Source: an uncultured SAR116 cluster alpha proteobacterium
Lineage (GTDB): Bacteria; Pseudomonadota; Alphaproteobacteria; Puniceispirillales; Puniceispirillaceae
Assembly (NCBI GenBank): GCA_902622515.1
Contig: CACNQE010000001.1
Location: forward strand, 186,001 to 250,000
Reading direction: 5' to 3'
DNA: 64,000 nucleotides
The position numbers and the translations under genes were made by a program. Below are positions 1 to 13,578 of this stretch, piece after piece. The stretch's first letter is position 1; each line of letters starts with the position of its first letter. The notes under the pieces were generated by a model that searched no databases, was not told where the DNA came from, and was given only the letters and a program-made list of their open reading frames with translations.

Positions 1-417
1 TAAAAGATAATTAGTTTTTCCTTCCACAGCAATTTGCCAACCATCAGCTATTTTATTTTGAATTTTTGCAACGCCATCTATAACGGTGATCTTATTTTTC
101 TTCATAAGATGAGATACACCGATAGACAAGCGCTCTGCTACCTTACGTGAACGTGCAATTACATTCTTTAGATTTATATTTATGCTACCTTCTATCTCAA
201 TACCAAATTCACTCAAATTTGAGACATTATGCTTGAGTTCTGCTGCACGAAGGAGTGCTTTAGTAGGAATACATCCCCAATTTAAGCAGATACCACCAAG
301 ATTTTCTTTCTCAACAACTGCCACCTTCTGACCAAGTTGGCTTGCTCTAATGGCACCAACATATCCGCCCGGACCACCACCAACAATGATTAAATCAAAC
401 TTTTGAGAATCAGTCAT
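1..417 (-). CDS. lpdA: Dihydrolipoyl dehydrogenase (E3), N-terminal part, cut by window edge
   Basis: This flavoprotein reoxidises the dihydrolipoyl arms of pyruvate dehydrogenase using NAD+. The 139 residues visible begin MTDSQKFDLIIVGGGPGGYV, an FAD-binding Rossmann loop. The redox disulfide motif GGICLNWGCIPTK follows at about residues 40-52. The ATG at 415-417 is the start; the stop lies beyond base 1. It is the last visible gene of the pdhA-pdhB-pdhC-lpdA run, 19 bp after pdhC. The pdh context favours the pyruvate dehydrogenase E3 over a 2-oxoglutarate dehydrogenase-specific one. Confidence 0.93.
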   Translation of the reverse strand, partial: MTDSQKFDLIIVGGGPGGYVGAIRASQLGQKVAVVEKENLGGICLNWGCIPTKALLRAAELKHNVSNLSEFGIEIEGSININLKNVIARSRKVAERLSIGVSHLMKKNKITVIDGVAKIQNKIADGWQIAVEGKTNYLL

Positions 418-436
418 AACCGCCCTTTATAAAAAA

Positions 437-1747
437 TTAAATTAGCATTGTAACAGGGTTCTCGATAAACCCTTTAAAAAGCTGTAGCCATTCTGCCCCT
501 AATGCTCCATCAACAATTCTATGATCAGCGGAGAGTGTTACATTCATGATTGTTGCAACGGCAAGCTCGCCATCTTTAACAACTGCACGTTTTTCTCCTG
601 CGCCAACAGCTAAAATAGCGCTTTGGGGTGGATTAATTACAGCTGCAAATTCTTTAATACCAAACATTCCTAAATTTGAAATTGTAAAACTGCCACCAGT
701 ATATTCCTCTGGTTTTAATTTTCCTTCTCTTGCCCTAGCCGCAAGATCCTTTGTTGTAACGGAAAGATCAGATAAACCCATCTTTTCAACGGACCGAATA
801 ACTGGTGTAATTAAACCACCTTTTATAGCAACTGCCATACATATATCTGCAGTATCAAAATAACGGCATCCATCTTCTTCAAACCAGCCATTTACTTCTG
901 GCAATTTCTTCAAAGCCATCGCACTTGCCATAATGATCATATCGTTTACCGAAATTTTTATTCCCTCTGGTACCATTTTATTGAGCTGGGCTCTATTGTC
1001 TAATAATCTATCTATATTACATTCGACTGTAAGATAAAAATGTGGAGCCGTTTGCTTAGATAGTTGTAATCTACTAGCAATTGTGCGCCTCATTGCAGAA
1101 TGGGGTATAATCACTCCTTCAGCAGATGTTATTCGCCCTTCATTAAATGCAGAAGTTGCTTTTGTTTCTGATTTGCTAAATGCCAAAATATCACGCTTTA
1201 TGATTCTACCATATGGGCCAGATCCCTTAATTGTCACAAGGTCAATGTCATGTTGTTTTGCAATCCTTCGAGCCAATGGGGTTACAAATACTCGCTTGCC
1301 TGGTTTTTTTATATTTTGACTATCCGCATCACCGAATTTGTTTGCAGCAATGCTGTCTTGTGTTTTGGCTGTGGACGGTTTATTTAGGGAGACCTTATCA
1401 GTTTTTTTGAAATCTTTTTTAGCATCATCTTTTAGCGCATTTACATCAGACCTCATACTGTGGGATGCATTATTAATATTTTCGGATATTTTATCTATAC
1501 TTTCCTCATCCTCCGATAAAACGGCAATTACCGAATTTACCTCTACACCCTCTGTTCCTTCACTAACGACTATCTTAGCAACAATACCATCCTCGATTGC
1601 CTCTACTTCCATTGTTGCCTTATCTGTCTCAATTTCTGCAATTACGTCTCCAGAACGAACCTTATCGCCTTGCTTTACAAGCCATTTTGATAATATACCC
1701 TCTGTCATAGTAGGCGACAGTGCCGGCATTAAAATATCAATTGCCAT
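437..1747 (-). CDS. pdhC: Pyruvate dehydrogenase E2, dihydrolipoamide acetyltransferase
   Basis: This is the core of the pyruvate dehydrogenase complex and transfers acetyl groups from lipoamide to CoA. Residues 1-80 form a lipoyl domain with the lipoylated lysine in [12 protein letters not shown] Lys/Ser/Asp-rich linker follows, then a peripheral subunit-binding domain ([15 protein letters not shown]) and a C-terminal catalytic domain ending in the conserved [11 protein letters not shown]. The frame is open further upstream, but the start [17 protein letters not shown] at 1747 matches the family, giving 436 residues. It overlaps the end of pdhB by 11 bp, which suggests translational coupling. 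Confidence 0.95.
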   Translation of the reverse strand: MAIDILMPALSPTMTEGILSKWLVKQGDKVRSGDVIAEIETDKATMEVEAIEDGIVAKIVVSEGTEGVEVNSVIAVLSEDEESIDKISENINNASHSMRSDVNALKDDAKKDFKKTDKVSLNKPSTAKTQDSIAANKFGDADSQNIKKPGKRVFVTPLARRIAKQHDIDLVTIKGSGPYGRIIKRDILAFSKSETKATSAFNEGRITSAEGVIIPHSAMRRTIASRLQLSKQTAPHFYLTVECNIDRLLDNRAQLNKMVPEGIKISVNDMIIMASAMALKKLPEVNGWFEEDGCRYFDTADICMAVAIKGGLITPVIRSVEKMGLSDLSVTTKDLAARAREGKLKPEEYTGGSFTISNLGMFGIKEFAAVINPPQSAILAVGAGEKRAVVKDGELAVATIMNVTLSADHRIVDGALGAEWLQLFKGFIENPVTMLI

Positions 1748-3134
1748 TTTTAAGATCCTCTTCTGCGTAGCAAATTTGCAAGGCGGACCGAACAATATCA
1801 TCACTCTGCGGTAAAGCAAGCGCTTCTAAATTTGCTGCATAAGGCATTGGAACGTCTTTACCAGTAACTCTCATTATGGGCGCATCTAAATAATCAAATG
1901 CTTTTTCGTTTATCTGCATTCCAAGCTCAGCCCCGATTCCTGCAAAAGGAAACCCCTCTTCACAGGAAACTAGCCTGTTTGTTTTCTTTACTGATTGCAC
2001 AATCAATTCAATATCAAGTGGGCGAAGAGTTCGCAAATCTATTACCTCAGCCTCAATTCCTTTTTTACTAAGCTCTTCAGCAGCTTCAAGAGCTTTTCCT
2101 ACCATAATAGAGAATGCAGTTATAGTGATATCACTACCTGACTTCACAATCTTACCCTTACCAATGGGAATCAGCCATTCATCAGTTTCTGGTACTTCAA
2201 AACTTTGGCCATACATAACCTCGTTCTCAAGGAATATAACAGGGTTTGGATCCCTTATGGCAGATTTCAGCAAACCCTTAGCATCAGCAGCAGACCATGG
2301 CGAAACCACTTTTAGGCCGGGACAATGTGCATACCAGCTTGCGAAACATTGTGAATGCTGTGCAGCAACTCTACTAGCAGCCCCGTTTGGACCTCTGAAT
2401 ACGATAGGACACCCCATTTGTCCTCCAGACATGTATAGCGTTTTTGCAGCTGAATTTATAATTTGGTCAATAGCTTGCATAGAGAAATTGAATGTCATGA
2501 ACTCTACAATTGGTCTCAAATTTCCAAAAGCTGCCCCCACCGCTAAACCAGTAAATCCATGTTCTGTAATTGGTGTATCAATTACGCGCTTTTCGCCAAA
2601 CTCATCAAGCAAACCTTGAGTGACTTTATAGGCTCCTTGATATTCTGCGACTTCCTCTCCCATTATAAAGACTCTGTCATCGCTTCTCATTTCTTCAGCC
2701 ATCGCGTCTCGCAATGCCTCTCGAACAGTCATATTTTTTACAGAACCATCCCAATTCATTTCCTGTGTTAAAACAACTTGTGGCGCTTCTGGAGCTGAGC
2801 TAACCTGAGTTTTATTAGCATCATAATTCGATTGACTGTTTATGTTTTCGGTATCTGACTCACCTTCGACACTTGATATGCGTTCATCATCATTATCAGT
2901 CTGAAAGGTTGCTATCACAGTACCGACTAGTACTGACGTTGTGCCCTCATCAATCATTAATTGGGTGACCACACCATCCTCTACTGCTTCAACTTCCATG
3001 GTTGCTTTATCAGTTTCTATTTCTGCAATAACATCGCCTGAACGAATCTCATCACCTTTTTTTACAAGCCATCTGGATAACACCCCCTCTGTCATTGTTG
3101 GAGATAATGCTGGCATCCTTATTTCATTCGACAT
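1737..3134 (-). CDS. pdhB: Pyruvate dehydrogenase E1 beta subunit with N-terminal lipoyl domain
   Basis: This is the beta chain of the thiamine-diphosphate E1 component that decarboxylates pyruvate. The 465 residues start with a complete lipoyl domain ([11 protein letters not shown], lysine in [11 protein letters not shown]), then an acidic linker to about residue 130. The transketolase-like domain ([15 protein letters not shown] onwards) and the C-terminal transketolase domain follow. Fusion of a lipoyl domain to E1-beta is typical of alphaproteobacteria. The gene lies between pdhA and pdhC on the same strand. Confidence 0.95.
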   Translation of the reverse strand: MSNEIRMPALSPTMTEGVLSRWLVKKGDEIRSGDVIAEIETDKATMEVEAVEDGVVTQLMIDEGTTSVLVGTVIATFQTDNDDERISSVEGESDTENINSQSNYDANKTQVSSAPEAPQVVLTQEMNWDGSVKNMTVREALRDAMAEEMRSDDRVFIMGEEVAEYQGAYKVTQGLLDEFGEKRVIDTPITEHGFTGLAVGAAFGNLRPIVEFMTFNFSMQAIDQIINSAAKTLYMSGGQMGCPIVFRGPNGAASRVAAQHSQCFASWYAHCPGLKVVSPWSAADAKGLLKSAIRDPNPVIFLENEVMYGQSFEVPETDEWLIPIGKGKIVKSGSDITITAFSIMVGKALEAAEELSKKGIEAEVIDLRTLRPLDIELIVQSVKKTNRLVSCEEGFPFAGIGAELGMQINEKAFDYLDAPIMRVTGKDVPMPYAANLEALALPQSDDIVRSALQICYAEEDLKNGN

Positions 3135-3212
3135 AGGTAATACCTTTTTTTCTTTTTTTAGAATAACTCTTTTGATAAAATGATTTCAAACTATACTGCT
3201 TCAAAATATTTA

Positions 3213-4265
3213 TTAAGCCACTTCGATTAAAACGTCTGTAAAAAGTTCGTTGGACGATGGTTCAGGTGATTCAAGCGCAATTTGTGTTGCATCTGAAACT
3301 ATTTTTTTGACTTTTGCATCTTGCTGTTTTAGCACCGTCTCATCTATTCCTTCTCGCAATAACAAATCTCGTAAGTGGTCTATAGGGTCATGCTGTTTAC
3401 GCATTGCATCAACTTCCTCCCGAGTGCGGTATTTTGCAGGGTCTGACATCGAATGACCTCGATATCTATAAGTTTTCATCTCCAAGATGTATGGACCCTT
3501 GCCTGAGCGAGCATAATCCAATGCCTCTACACCAGCCTCCCTTACTGCTAAGACATCCATACCATCAACTTGTTTTCCGCTTATTCCGTAGGCTGCACCA
3601 CGTTCATATAAATCCGTTCCAGCAGTAGACCTGGGTGTGGATGTACCCATTGCATATTGATTGTTTTCTATTATAAAAATAACAGGCAGCTCCCACAAAG
3701 CAGCCATATTAAATGTTTCATATACTTGACCTTGATTTGCAGCTCCATCTCCAAGGTAGGTCATAGCTACGCCGCCATCATTTTTATATTTATGCGCAAA
3801 ACCAAGTCCAGCACCAATTGGGACTTGCGCACCGACAATCCCATGTCCCCCATAGAAATTTTTTTCACGGCTGAACATATGCATTGATCCACCCTTTCCT
3901 TTTGAATATCCAACCTCTCTGCCTGTAAGTTCAGCCATAACACCCGCTGGTTCCATTCCACAAGCAAGCATATGACCATGGTCTCTATATGATGTCACAA
4001 CACTATCTCTGTCTTCGTTTACAGATTGTAATCCAACTACAACAGCCTCCTGCCCTATGTATAAATGACAGAATCCGCCTATTTTTCCCATACCGTAGAG
4101 TTGACCTGCCTTTTCTTCGAATCTTCGAATAAGAAGCATATCACGATGCATCGATAACAAACTCTCCTTATCAGGCTTTCTATTTGCAAGAGCCCGTATG
4201 GATTTAGGAGGCCTTCCAGATTTACTGGGATTCTTAATACGTGTTTTCTTGGGTCTAGGCGGCAC
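3213..4265 (-). CDS. pdhA: Pyruvate dehydrogenase E1 alpha subunit
   Basis: This is the alpha chain of the pyruvate dehydrogenase E1 tetramer and binds thiamine diphosphate. The ThDP motif is visible as GDGAANQGQVYETFNMAALW, and the regulatory-loop region YRYRGHSMSDP is conserved. The first 30 residues are basic and proline-rich (PPRPKKTRIKNPSKSGRPPK). The start is a GTG at 4263-4265, with AGGAG about 10 bases upstream. A stretch of 78 bp separates it from pdhB. It is the first gene of the pdhA-pdhB-pdhC-lpdA run. Confidence 0.95.
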   Translation of the reverse strand: MPPRPKKTRIKNPSKSGRPPKSIRALANRKPDKESLLSMHRDMLLIRRFEEKAGQLYGMGKIGGFCHLYIGQEAVVVGLQSVNEDRDSVVTSYRDHGHMLACGMEPAGVMAELTGREVGYSKGKGGSMHMFSREKNFYGGHGIVGAQVPIGAGLGFAHKYKNDGGVAMTYLGDGAANQGQVYETFNMAALWELPVIFIIENNQYAMGTSTPRSTAGTDLYERGAAYGISGKQVDGMDVLAVREAGVEALDYARSGKGPYILEMKTYRYRGHSMSDPAKYRTREEVDAMRKQHDPIDHLRDLLLREGIDETVLKQQDAKVKKIVSDATQIALESPEPSSNELFTDVLIEVA

Positions 4266-4475
4266 GATAACTGATCTCCTGTTGATTAAAACTTTTTTTT
4301 CAACTTTCAGAAATAATAATTAATTTATGGCATATTAATAAAAAATAATAACAACAGTTTGTTGGAAATTAATACTTTTTGCAACTGTTTTATCTAATTG
4401 TTTTTTATTATTTTTTTAATTTTAAACTGATTTTCGGTTAATAATATAATTAATTATTATATTAAAAAGATGAAA

Positions 4476-4805
4476 TTAATTTTTACTAGTTAAAACTAGG
4501 ATATCATTTTCTGCAAAAAGGCCAAGCTCTCTGCGAACCATTTCCTCTAATAAATCTTTATCAATTAGGTCACTGCTTATAAGAACAATACGAGCCTCAA
4601 TCTCAGCATTTTTCTTTTCTAATAGATACAAATGTTCTTGTGCTGAAGCAATTTTTCTATCCAAATTATCAAGCACTAGGAGCCCACGTTCACCTGTAAG
4701 GGAATGAAACCCAAAAAATGCAACCAAAGTTCCGAGGAGAACGAAGCTACCAAAATAATTCAAAGGATTGTTATGTGATTTATACACTCTCAATTTTAAA
4801 TCCAT
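4476..4805 (-). CDS. FtsB/DivIC-like septum formation initiator protein
   Basis: A 109-residue bitopic protein: a short basic N-terminus, one membrane segment (about 17-38, NYFGSFVLLGTLVAFFGFHS), then a coiled coil (LDRKIASAQEHLYLLEKKNAE). The C-terminal VRRELGLFAENDILVL matches the FtsB/DivIC family, which links early and late divisome proteins. Lying between eno and pdhA is the usual alphaproteobacterial place for this gene. The downstream 210 bp (4266-4475) are very AT-rich and show no further gene. Confidence 0.85.
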   Translation of the reverse strand: MDLKLRVYKSHNNPLNYFGSFVLLGTLVAFFGFHSLTGERGLLVLDNLDRKIASAQEHLYLLEKKNAEIEARIVLISSDLIDKDLLEEMVRRELGLFAENDILVLTSKN

Positions 4806-4897
4806 TTGTTATATAAGAATAACTTATCCAAAGTGAATCAAATTCAAAATACCGTGTCAACAAAAACTATTTTAACAAGTGTTAACAAACAAATATA

Positions 4898-6187
<1,290 letters not shown>

Positions 6188-6258
6188 TTATTAATTGATT
6201 ATGACCGGTAATTTTAAAAAAACATATTTAGCAAACTAAATAATCCTTTATTTTATAT

Positions 6259-7080
6259 TTATTTTAGATGACATAAACTATGAATTGAACTCAATTGTAA
6301 AAGCAGATTTTGCATTTCTCTTAAATTCAACATATTTGGACCATCAGAAGGAGCCTCATCAGGATTTTCATGGCTTTCAATGAATATACCGCAAACACCC
6401 GCTGCAACAGCGGCACGTGCCAATACAGAAACAAACTCACGTTGTCCACCAGACGAACCACCAAGTCCTCCTGGTTGCTGCACCGAATGAGTGGCGTCAA
6501 AAATAACTGGATAACCTAAATCTGCCATTTGTGGCAGAGAGCGCATATCAGAGACCAGCGTGTTATACCCAAAACTCGTTCCGCGTTCTGTCAAGAGGAT
6601 TTTATCATTACCCGTAGAAGCAATTTTTGCAGCAACATGTTCCATATCCCAAGGCGCTAAAAATTGGCCCTTTTTTATATTAACAATTGCATTAGTTTCT
6701 CCTGCAGATATAAGCAGATCTGTCTGCCTACATAAAAATGCAGGAATTTGCAAAATATCAACGACATCTGATACAATATTACATTGCTCAGGCAAGTGAA
6801 TATCTGTTAATGTTGGACAATTAAATTCTTGATTTACACATTCTAAAATACGCAAACCCTTATCTATGCCAACCCCCCTGACCGACCTAGCAGAGGTTCT
6901 GTTTGCTTTATCAAAAGAAGATTTATAGATAAAATTTACACCTGCTTTTTTGGAGGCTTTCACCAGTGCTTCCGCATTATAAAGCGCATGGTCTCTACTT
7001 TCTATTTGACAAGGTCCGGCTATTAGTGTGAGGGGTAAGCCAGGACCTATCTTGAAGGAACCAACTGTGATTGAAAGCAT
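6259..7080 (-). CDS. kdsA: 3-deoxy-8-phosphooctulonate (KDO-8-P) synthase
   Basis: Condenses phosphoenolpyruvate with arabinose 5-phosphate to make KDO-8-P for the lipopolysaccharide inner core, so the cell should have a KDO-containing outer membrane. The 273 residues show [26 protein letters not shown], the segment [19 protein letters not shown] and [16 protein letters not shown] lies 6 bases before the ATG. The product precursor chemistry fits the adjacent enolase, which makes phosphoenolpyruvate. Confidence 0.97.
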   Translation of the reverse strand: MLSITVGSFKIGPGLPLTLIAGPCQIESRDHALYNAEALVKASKKAGVNFIYKSSFDKANRTSARSVRGVGIDKGLRILECVNQEFNCPTLTDIHLPEQCNIVSDVVDILQIPAFLCRQTDLLISAGETNAIVNIKKGQFLAPWDMEHVAAKIASTGNDKILLTERGTSFGYNTLVSDMRSLPQMADLGYPVIFDATHSVQQPGGLGGSSGGQREFVSVLARAAVAAGVCGIFIESHENPDEAPSDGPNMLNLREMQNLLLQLSSIHSLCHLK

Positions 7081-7105
7081 AAGAAACTCCGAAAACGCTT
7101 AATTA

Positions 7106-8761
<1,656 letters not shown>

Positions 8762-8795
8762 TTAATGCGCATAGGACTCGAGTATTTATGCATTA

Positions 8796-9104
8796 TTATT
8801 GCTCAGTTGGGACTGTAGGCGTTTCCGGAATAACAGGTGCCGATTGAATAACCTCATCAACAATAGATGTGGACTGACGACCATTACCTGCAAGAATAGC
8901 TAAACCTATTGAAGTAAGGAAGAAAGCTGCTGCAAGAAATGTTGTAATTCTGGTCAACAAGTTGGCAGTTCCTCTAGCTGTCATAAAGCCGCCGCCGCCA
9001 CCACCGCCAATACCTAAAGCACCACCTTCGCTTCTTTGCAATAACACAACACCCACTAATGCAACAGCAATCATGATATGGATAGTCAATAAAATGGTTG
9101 TCAT
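8796..9104 (-). CDS. secG: Preprotein translocase subunit SecG
   Basis: A small subunit of the SecYEG channel. It has 102 residues and two membrane segments (about 3-22 and 53-73). The family loop between them is glycine-rich: RSEGGALGIGGGGGGGF. A Pro/Val-rich tail follows. It is between tpiA and pyrG, the usual alphaproteobacterial setting. Confidence 0.94.
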   Translation of the reverse strand: MTTILLTIHIMIAVALVGVVLLQRSEGGALGIGGGGGGGFMTARGTANLLTRITTFLAAAFFLTSIGLAILAGNGRQSTSIVDEVIQSAPVIPETPTVPTEQ

Positions 9105-9206
9105 TTTTTCACCGATTTAAGATAAAATAGAATATTCTTATCTTTTAAAACATCGTATTGCAAAAGGCAAAGCTAAAAATTAGTTATGTAAAAACATACA
9201 CGTTTT

Positions 9207-9938
9207 TTACATACAAATTTGTTTAAATTTTTCCGCAGATAGAGAAGCGCCCCCCACCAAAACACCATCAACTGTTATCAATGATTTGATTTGATTCGCA
9301 TTTTCTGGATTAACGGAACCACCATAAAGAACTTGTACTTTTGATTTTAAGCGTGTCTTTTCAAATAAAAATGATTTTATAAATTGATGAATTTCATCAA
9401 TTTCTTCCAACTTTGGAGTAAGACCAGTACCAATTGCCCAAATGGGTTCGTAGGCAATAATATACTCGAGATTATTTAAGTCCGACTCACAAATAATAGA
9501 GAGCTGTTCTGCAAGAATATCCTTTGTTTTATTGTTTGCATGTTGGTCATGCGTCTCTCCAATACATAATATCACTTTAAGACCAGCCAATTTTGCTAAA
9601 AGCATTTTCTTATGAAGTAAGTCGTTATTTTCACTGTGATACTGCCTTCTCTCGGAATGACCTAATATAACCCACTCCGATCCCACATCGGATAACATGT
9701 TAGCACTAACCTCACCTGTGAAAGCTCCGTTCTCTTGGGAACTGCAATCTTGAGCACCAATCTCTATAGATGTATTATGACAAATAAGCTTCGCTTGGCT
9801 CAAATAAACAGAAGGAGGACATACAATGATCTTAGAATTATCTGCAAGATAGGGAATAATGTCCTGTTTTATCTGTGCGAGTATGGAATTGAGAAACTTA
9901 ATATTACCATTCATCTTCCAATTCGCTGCAAAAATCAT
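9207..9938 (-). CDS. tpiA: Triosephosphate isomerase
   Basis: Interconverts dihydroxyacetone phosphate and glyceraldehyde 3-phosphate. The 243 residues carry the catalytic lysine in FAANWKMNG, the histidine in WVILGHSERR, the glutamate in IIAYEPIWAIGTG, and the phosphate-binding YGGSVNPEN and GVLVGGASL. AGGAG lies 7 bases before the ATG. It is divergent from the PpiD-like gene, with a 217-bp AT-rich gap. Confidence 0.97.
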   Translation of the reverse strand: MIFAANWKMNGNIKFLNSILAQIKQDIIPYLADNSKIIVCPPSVYLSQAKLICHNTSIEIGAQDCSSQENGAFTGEVSANMLSDVGSEWVILGHSERRQYHSENNDLLHKKMLLAKLAGLKVILCIGETHDQHANNKTKDILAEQLSIICESDLNNLEYIIAYEPIWAIGTGLTPKLEEIDEIHQFIKSFLFEKTRLKSKVQVLYGGSVNPENANQIKSLITVDGVLVGGASLSAEKFKQICM

Positions 9939-10155
9939 TCTTATCTCCTGATTTGAGTAATGTTTTTTAAAAACCGAATAGATGTTTAAAGAACATATAC
10001 CAAATATTTCTAAAATAGAAATACTAGTAGCTATAATAGCTATTTATAAAAAAAATTATCTACTTTTTATTTGTAGCTTTGACCTTCGGTTAAAGCCCTG
10101 CTAGAAACGGAATTAGTGCATAGTTTTCTAATAAATATAAGGTGTCTAAAACATA

Positions 10156-12024
10156 ATGTTACAATCATTAAGAACAGGCTCTAAATCGCCACTTATGAAA
10201 GTCTTTTTAATATTTCTCGCTGGTGGTTTTGCTATTTGGGGAATAGGTGATGTTTCAACAGGTTTTTTTGGACCTGGTGATAAAGCTATAAAAGCTGGCT
10301 CTAAATCCTTATCAGCCCTTGAAGTCGCTCAAGAATTTGATTTTATTAGAAGAGCTCAATATAACAGTATTTCTACGGGAGATGCATTACAATTTGGTTT
10401 ATTAAATAATGTAATGTCAACTATGGCAAGAACTTTACTATTTGAAGCTGAAGCCTCAAGATTAAACGTAGTGTCAACGCGCTCCATGCAAAAATCTGCC
10501 TTGTTAAGACAAGGTGCCTTTCAAGATGAAACAGGAACATTTTCTCAAGGTCGTTTTGTCAGTGCTCTGTCTCAGGCAGGTTTATCTGAAGGTGACTACC
10601 TAGCCCAACTAGACAAATCTATCATTTCACAACAAATTTCAGACAGTATTTCATTAGGAGCTAAATTTCCAAATAGCATATCAAAGGAGCTTGCAAAATA
10701 TGAATTGGAAAGACGAATAGCAAAAATTATTAGCTTTGATATTAGACCTGATGAGCAACCAATCCCTGATGTTAACGAGCTTCGTGACTGGTTCAACAAA
10801 AACATTGAAAATTATGATGCACCAGTTTTAAGGGATATAAAACTTCTTCTCATCTCTCCGGACGATCTTAAAAGTGAGGTAGAGTTGTCGCTCGATGAGA
10901 TGAAGGAAGCATTTGAGCAACGCAGCGATGAGTTTAAAACTCCGGAGAAACGTGTAGTAAGACAAATGGTATTTGAGACTGCTGAACAGGCTCTTGCTGC
11001 CAGAAATGCAATCGATTCTGGTACTGAATTCGGAGAAGTTGCAGAGACGCTTCTTGGGTTGACCAATGAGGACATTTTTTTAGGCGAACTTACTTTTGAT
11101 GACTTAGATGTTTCAATGGCTGACAGCATTTTTAATGCTGAGGTAGGCGTATTGGTTGGCCCAATAGAATCTTTATTTGGTTATAATCTAGCAATTGTCG
11201 ACGTTATTATACTTGGTAGCAATGACTCATTCGATGATGTAAAAGAGCAAATTAATGTGACATTAAGAATGGAAAAGGCCATTGACCTTGTATATGAAAA
11301 AATTAAATTAATCGAAGATGCACTTGGGACTGGATCAACACTAGAAGAAGTTGCTTTTCAAAATGGCCTTACCACCCAAACCATCAATAATTTAGACAAA
11401 CAAGGCAATAATATTGATGGAGAGGCGTTCGTTGGCCCAGAGAGCGATATCGTATCAATGACAGATTTTCTAGAAACCAGTTGGTCCACCGATATTGAAG
11501 AAGTTAGTACATTAATAGATGCTGGAAATGACACCTTTTTTGTTCTAAAACCTATCAAGGAGGATGAACCAAGAGAACGTTCTTTTGAGGAAGTAGAAGA
11601 ACGTGCAAAATCAGATTTTTTACTTGAAATCGCGATTGCATCAGCAAAGCTAAAAGCACAAAATTATATGCGTATCGGGCCGTCAATTTTTGAAGATATT
11701 GATCCCACTTCACCATTTCGACGTTCAGGTGTCGGGCTGGACAATTCCGATGCACGTTTAATTGCTCAAACAGCTTTTGAACAACCCATAGATGCCGCTA
11801 AATTAGTTGAAACTGGGAAACAAGTATTAATTATAAAAACAGCCGAAATAGTTCCAGCTAGTAAAACAGAAGTAACAGACACAGCCGCTTTTTACTTATC
11901 TCAACTAAATCTTGCAGCATCGAAAAACATTTCTGATGCTTTGTCTGTGAGTCTGTCAGAACGTCATAAATTAGAACTTTACCCCGGCATGGTACAACAA
12001 CTCTTAGTAGGGCAAAATAACTAA
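10156..12024 (+). CDS. PpiD-like membrane-anchored peptidyl-prolyl isomerase/chaperone
   Basis: A 622-residue periplasmic folding factor anchored by one N-terminal helix (about 15-35, MKVFLIFLAGGFAIWGIGDV). A SurA-N-like chaperone domain follows. A parvulin-like region lies around residues 225-345 (DEMKEAFEQRSDEFKTPEKR ... FGYNLAIVDVI) and a large helical C-terminal domain ends the protein. It is similar in plan to PpiD of proteobacteria. The parvulin domain is divergent, so catalytic activity is uncertain. It lies directly upstream of trpE, an arrangement seen in other alphaproteobacteria. Confidence 0.85.
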   Translation: MLQSLRTGSKSPLMKVFLIFLAGGFAIWGIGDVSTGFFGPGDKAIKAGSKSLSALEVAQEFDFIRRAQYNSISTGDALQFGLLNNVMSTMARTLLFEAEASRLNVVSTRSMQKSALLRQGAFQDETGTFSQGRFVSALSQAGLSEGDYLAQLDKSIISQQISDSISLGAKFPNSISKELAKYELERRIAKIISFDIRPDEQPIPDVNELRDWFNKNIENYDAPVLRDIKLLLISPDDLKSEVELSLDEMKEAFEQRSDEFKTPEKRVVRQMVFETAEQALAARNAIDSGTEFGEVAETLLGLTNEDIFLGELTFDDLDVSMADSIFNAEVGVLVGPIESLFGYNLAIVDVIILGSNDSFDDVKEQINVTLRMEKAIDLVYEKIKLIEDALGTGSTLEEVAFQNGLTTQTINNLDKQGNNIDGEAFVGPESDIVSMTDFLETSWSTDIEEVSTLIDAGNDTFFVLKPIKEDEPRERSFEEVEERAKSDFLLEIAIASAKLKAQNYMRIGPSIFEDIDPTSPFRRSGVGLDNSDARLIAQTAFEQPIDAAKLVETGKQVLIIKTAEIVPASKTEVTDTAAFYLSQLNLAASKNISDALSVSLSERHKLELYPGMVQQLLVGQNN

Positions 12025-12063
12025 CAAGATATAATTTCTTAAATAAGAAAATTAGTGTGCGAG

Positions 12064-13578
12064 ATGAATAATCATAATTCTCATCAAACGTTTGAGCCGT
12101 TCTTAGCTAACTATACCCAAGGCAAGAATCAAATATGTTTTCGTGTGATGTTAGCTGATACGCAAACAGCCGTTGCAGCCATGCTGAAACTTTCAAAGGA
12201 AGGTTCCTATTCCTGTCTTCTTGAGTCTGTAGAAGGAGGTAAAGTTAGAGGACGTTTTTCAGTTATTGCTATAGAACCAGATTTAATCTGGCGCTGTAAA
12301 AATAATTTGGTAGAGATTAATAGAAATCCCAGCGCAGATCCAAATGATTTTTTATCTGAAACCTCCCAAGACCCACTCGATGATTTGCGTTCAATTCTCA
12401 GTGAAGGTAAAATGGAAAATACGCTTCCTCTTGCACCAATGGCGGCGGGATTATTTGGCTATTTTGGATATGAGATGATACGCCATGCGGAGAAAATCCC
12501 AACTAATAACTCCGATGAATTATCTCACTATGATAGTATATTTATTAGACCATCTATTGTTGCGATTTTTGATAGGCTAGAAGACACAATAACACTAGCT
12601 ACGCAAATTAGATATGACGAAAGTAAGCCGGCAGAAGTTGTCTGGGAAAATGCGCAAAAGCGCATTAAATCCGCTGAAGCTAAATTAAATTCAGTGCTTG
12701 ATATAGAAACGCAACGAAAAGTATCAGAAAAAGAATTAATTCAATCAGCTAACTTGTCAGAAAAGCAATATAAAAATATAGTAAAAACTGCAAAAGAATA
12801 TATCAAAAATGGTGATATTTTTCAGGTGGTTTTGTCCCAAAGATTCTCTATTCCATTTTCGCTTTCACCAATGGCTCTTTACAGGAGTCTTCGAAGATTA
12901 AACCCCTCACCTTTTCTCTATTGTTTTCATTTAAAAAATTTAGGTATTGTAGGTTCAAGTCCGGAAATTTTGGTTAGACTTCGCAATGGAGAAGTTACAA
13001 TAAGACCCATTGCTGGCACCAGAAAACGAGGAGAAACAGCTATAGAGGATCAAGAAAATGCAGCTGAGCTTTTGGGGGATATAAAAGAAAGGGCTGAACA
13101 TTTGATGCTTTTGGACCTAGGCCGAAATGATGTTGGTAGAGTGAGCGCTTCAGGTACAGTTCAGGTAGTATCAAATTTTGAAGTCGAGTATTATTCCCAC
13201 GTTATGCATGTGGCATCCGAAGTTAGAGGCAAAATTCGTCCAGAGTTTGATGCCATTGACGCATTAATGGCTGGTTTTCCTGCAGGCACAGTATCAGGAG
13301 CGCCCAAAATCCGAGCTATGGAAATTATTGAAGAACTGGAGCCTGACAAGCGAGGTATTTATGCTGGTGCAATTGGTTATATTGGAGCAGCAGGAGAAAT
13401 GGACACTTGCATTGCTCTTCGCACTGCAATTATTGAAGATAACAAGATGCATATCCAAGCTGGGGCGGGTATTGTATATGATAGTGACCCAAAATCAGAG
13501 TTTGAGGAGTGTCAAAATAAAGCAAGCGCCCTTTTTCGCGCCGCAGAAGACGCTATAAAGCTTAACAAAGAAAATTAA
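12064..13578 (+). CDS. trpE: Anthranilate synthase component I
   Basis: Converts chorismate to anthranilate, the first tryptophan-specific step, together with a glutaminase subunit not seen in this window. Conserved chorismate-enzyme motifs include FQVVLSQRFS, GSSPEILVRL, IRPIAGTRKRG, LGRNDVGRVS and PAGTVSGAPKIRAMEII. I take the ATG at 12064 (MNNHNSHQ); an in-frame GTG at 12055 is possible. The length, 504 residues, is normal. No trp leader peptide or attenuator is visible. The stop overlaps the next ATG by one base. Confidence 0.95.
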   Translation: MNNHNSHQTFEPFLANYTQGKNQICFRVMLADTQTAVAAMLKLSKEGSYSCLLESVEGGKVRGRFSVIAIEPDLIWRCKNNLVEINRNPSADPNDFLSETSQDPLDDLRSILSEGKMENTLPLAPMAAGLFGYFGYEMIRHAEKIPTNNSDELSHYDSIFIRPSIVAIFDRLEDTITLATQIRYDESKPAEVVWENAQKRIKSAEAKLNSVLDIETQRKVSEKELIQSANLSEKQYKNIVKTAKEYIKNGDIFQVVLSQRFSIPFSLSPMALYRSLRRLNPSPFLYCFHLKNLGIVGSSPEILVRLRNGEVTIRPIAGTRKRGETAIEDQENAAELLGDIKERAEHLMLLDLGRNDVGRVSASGTVQVVSNFEVEYYSHVMHVASEVRGKIRPEFDAIDALMAGFPAGTVSGAPKIRAMEIIEELEPDKRGIYAGAIGYIGAAGEMDTCIALRTAIIEDNKMHIQAGAGIVYDSDPKSEFEECQNKASALFRAAEDAIKLNKEN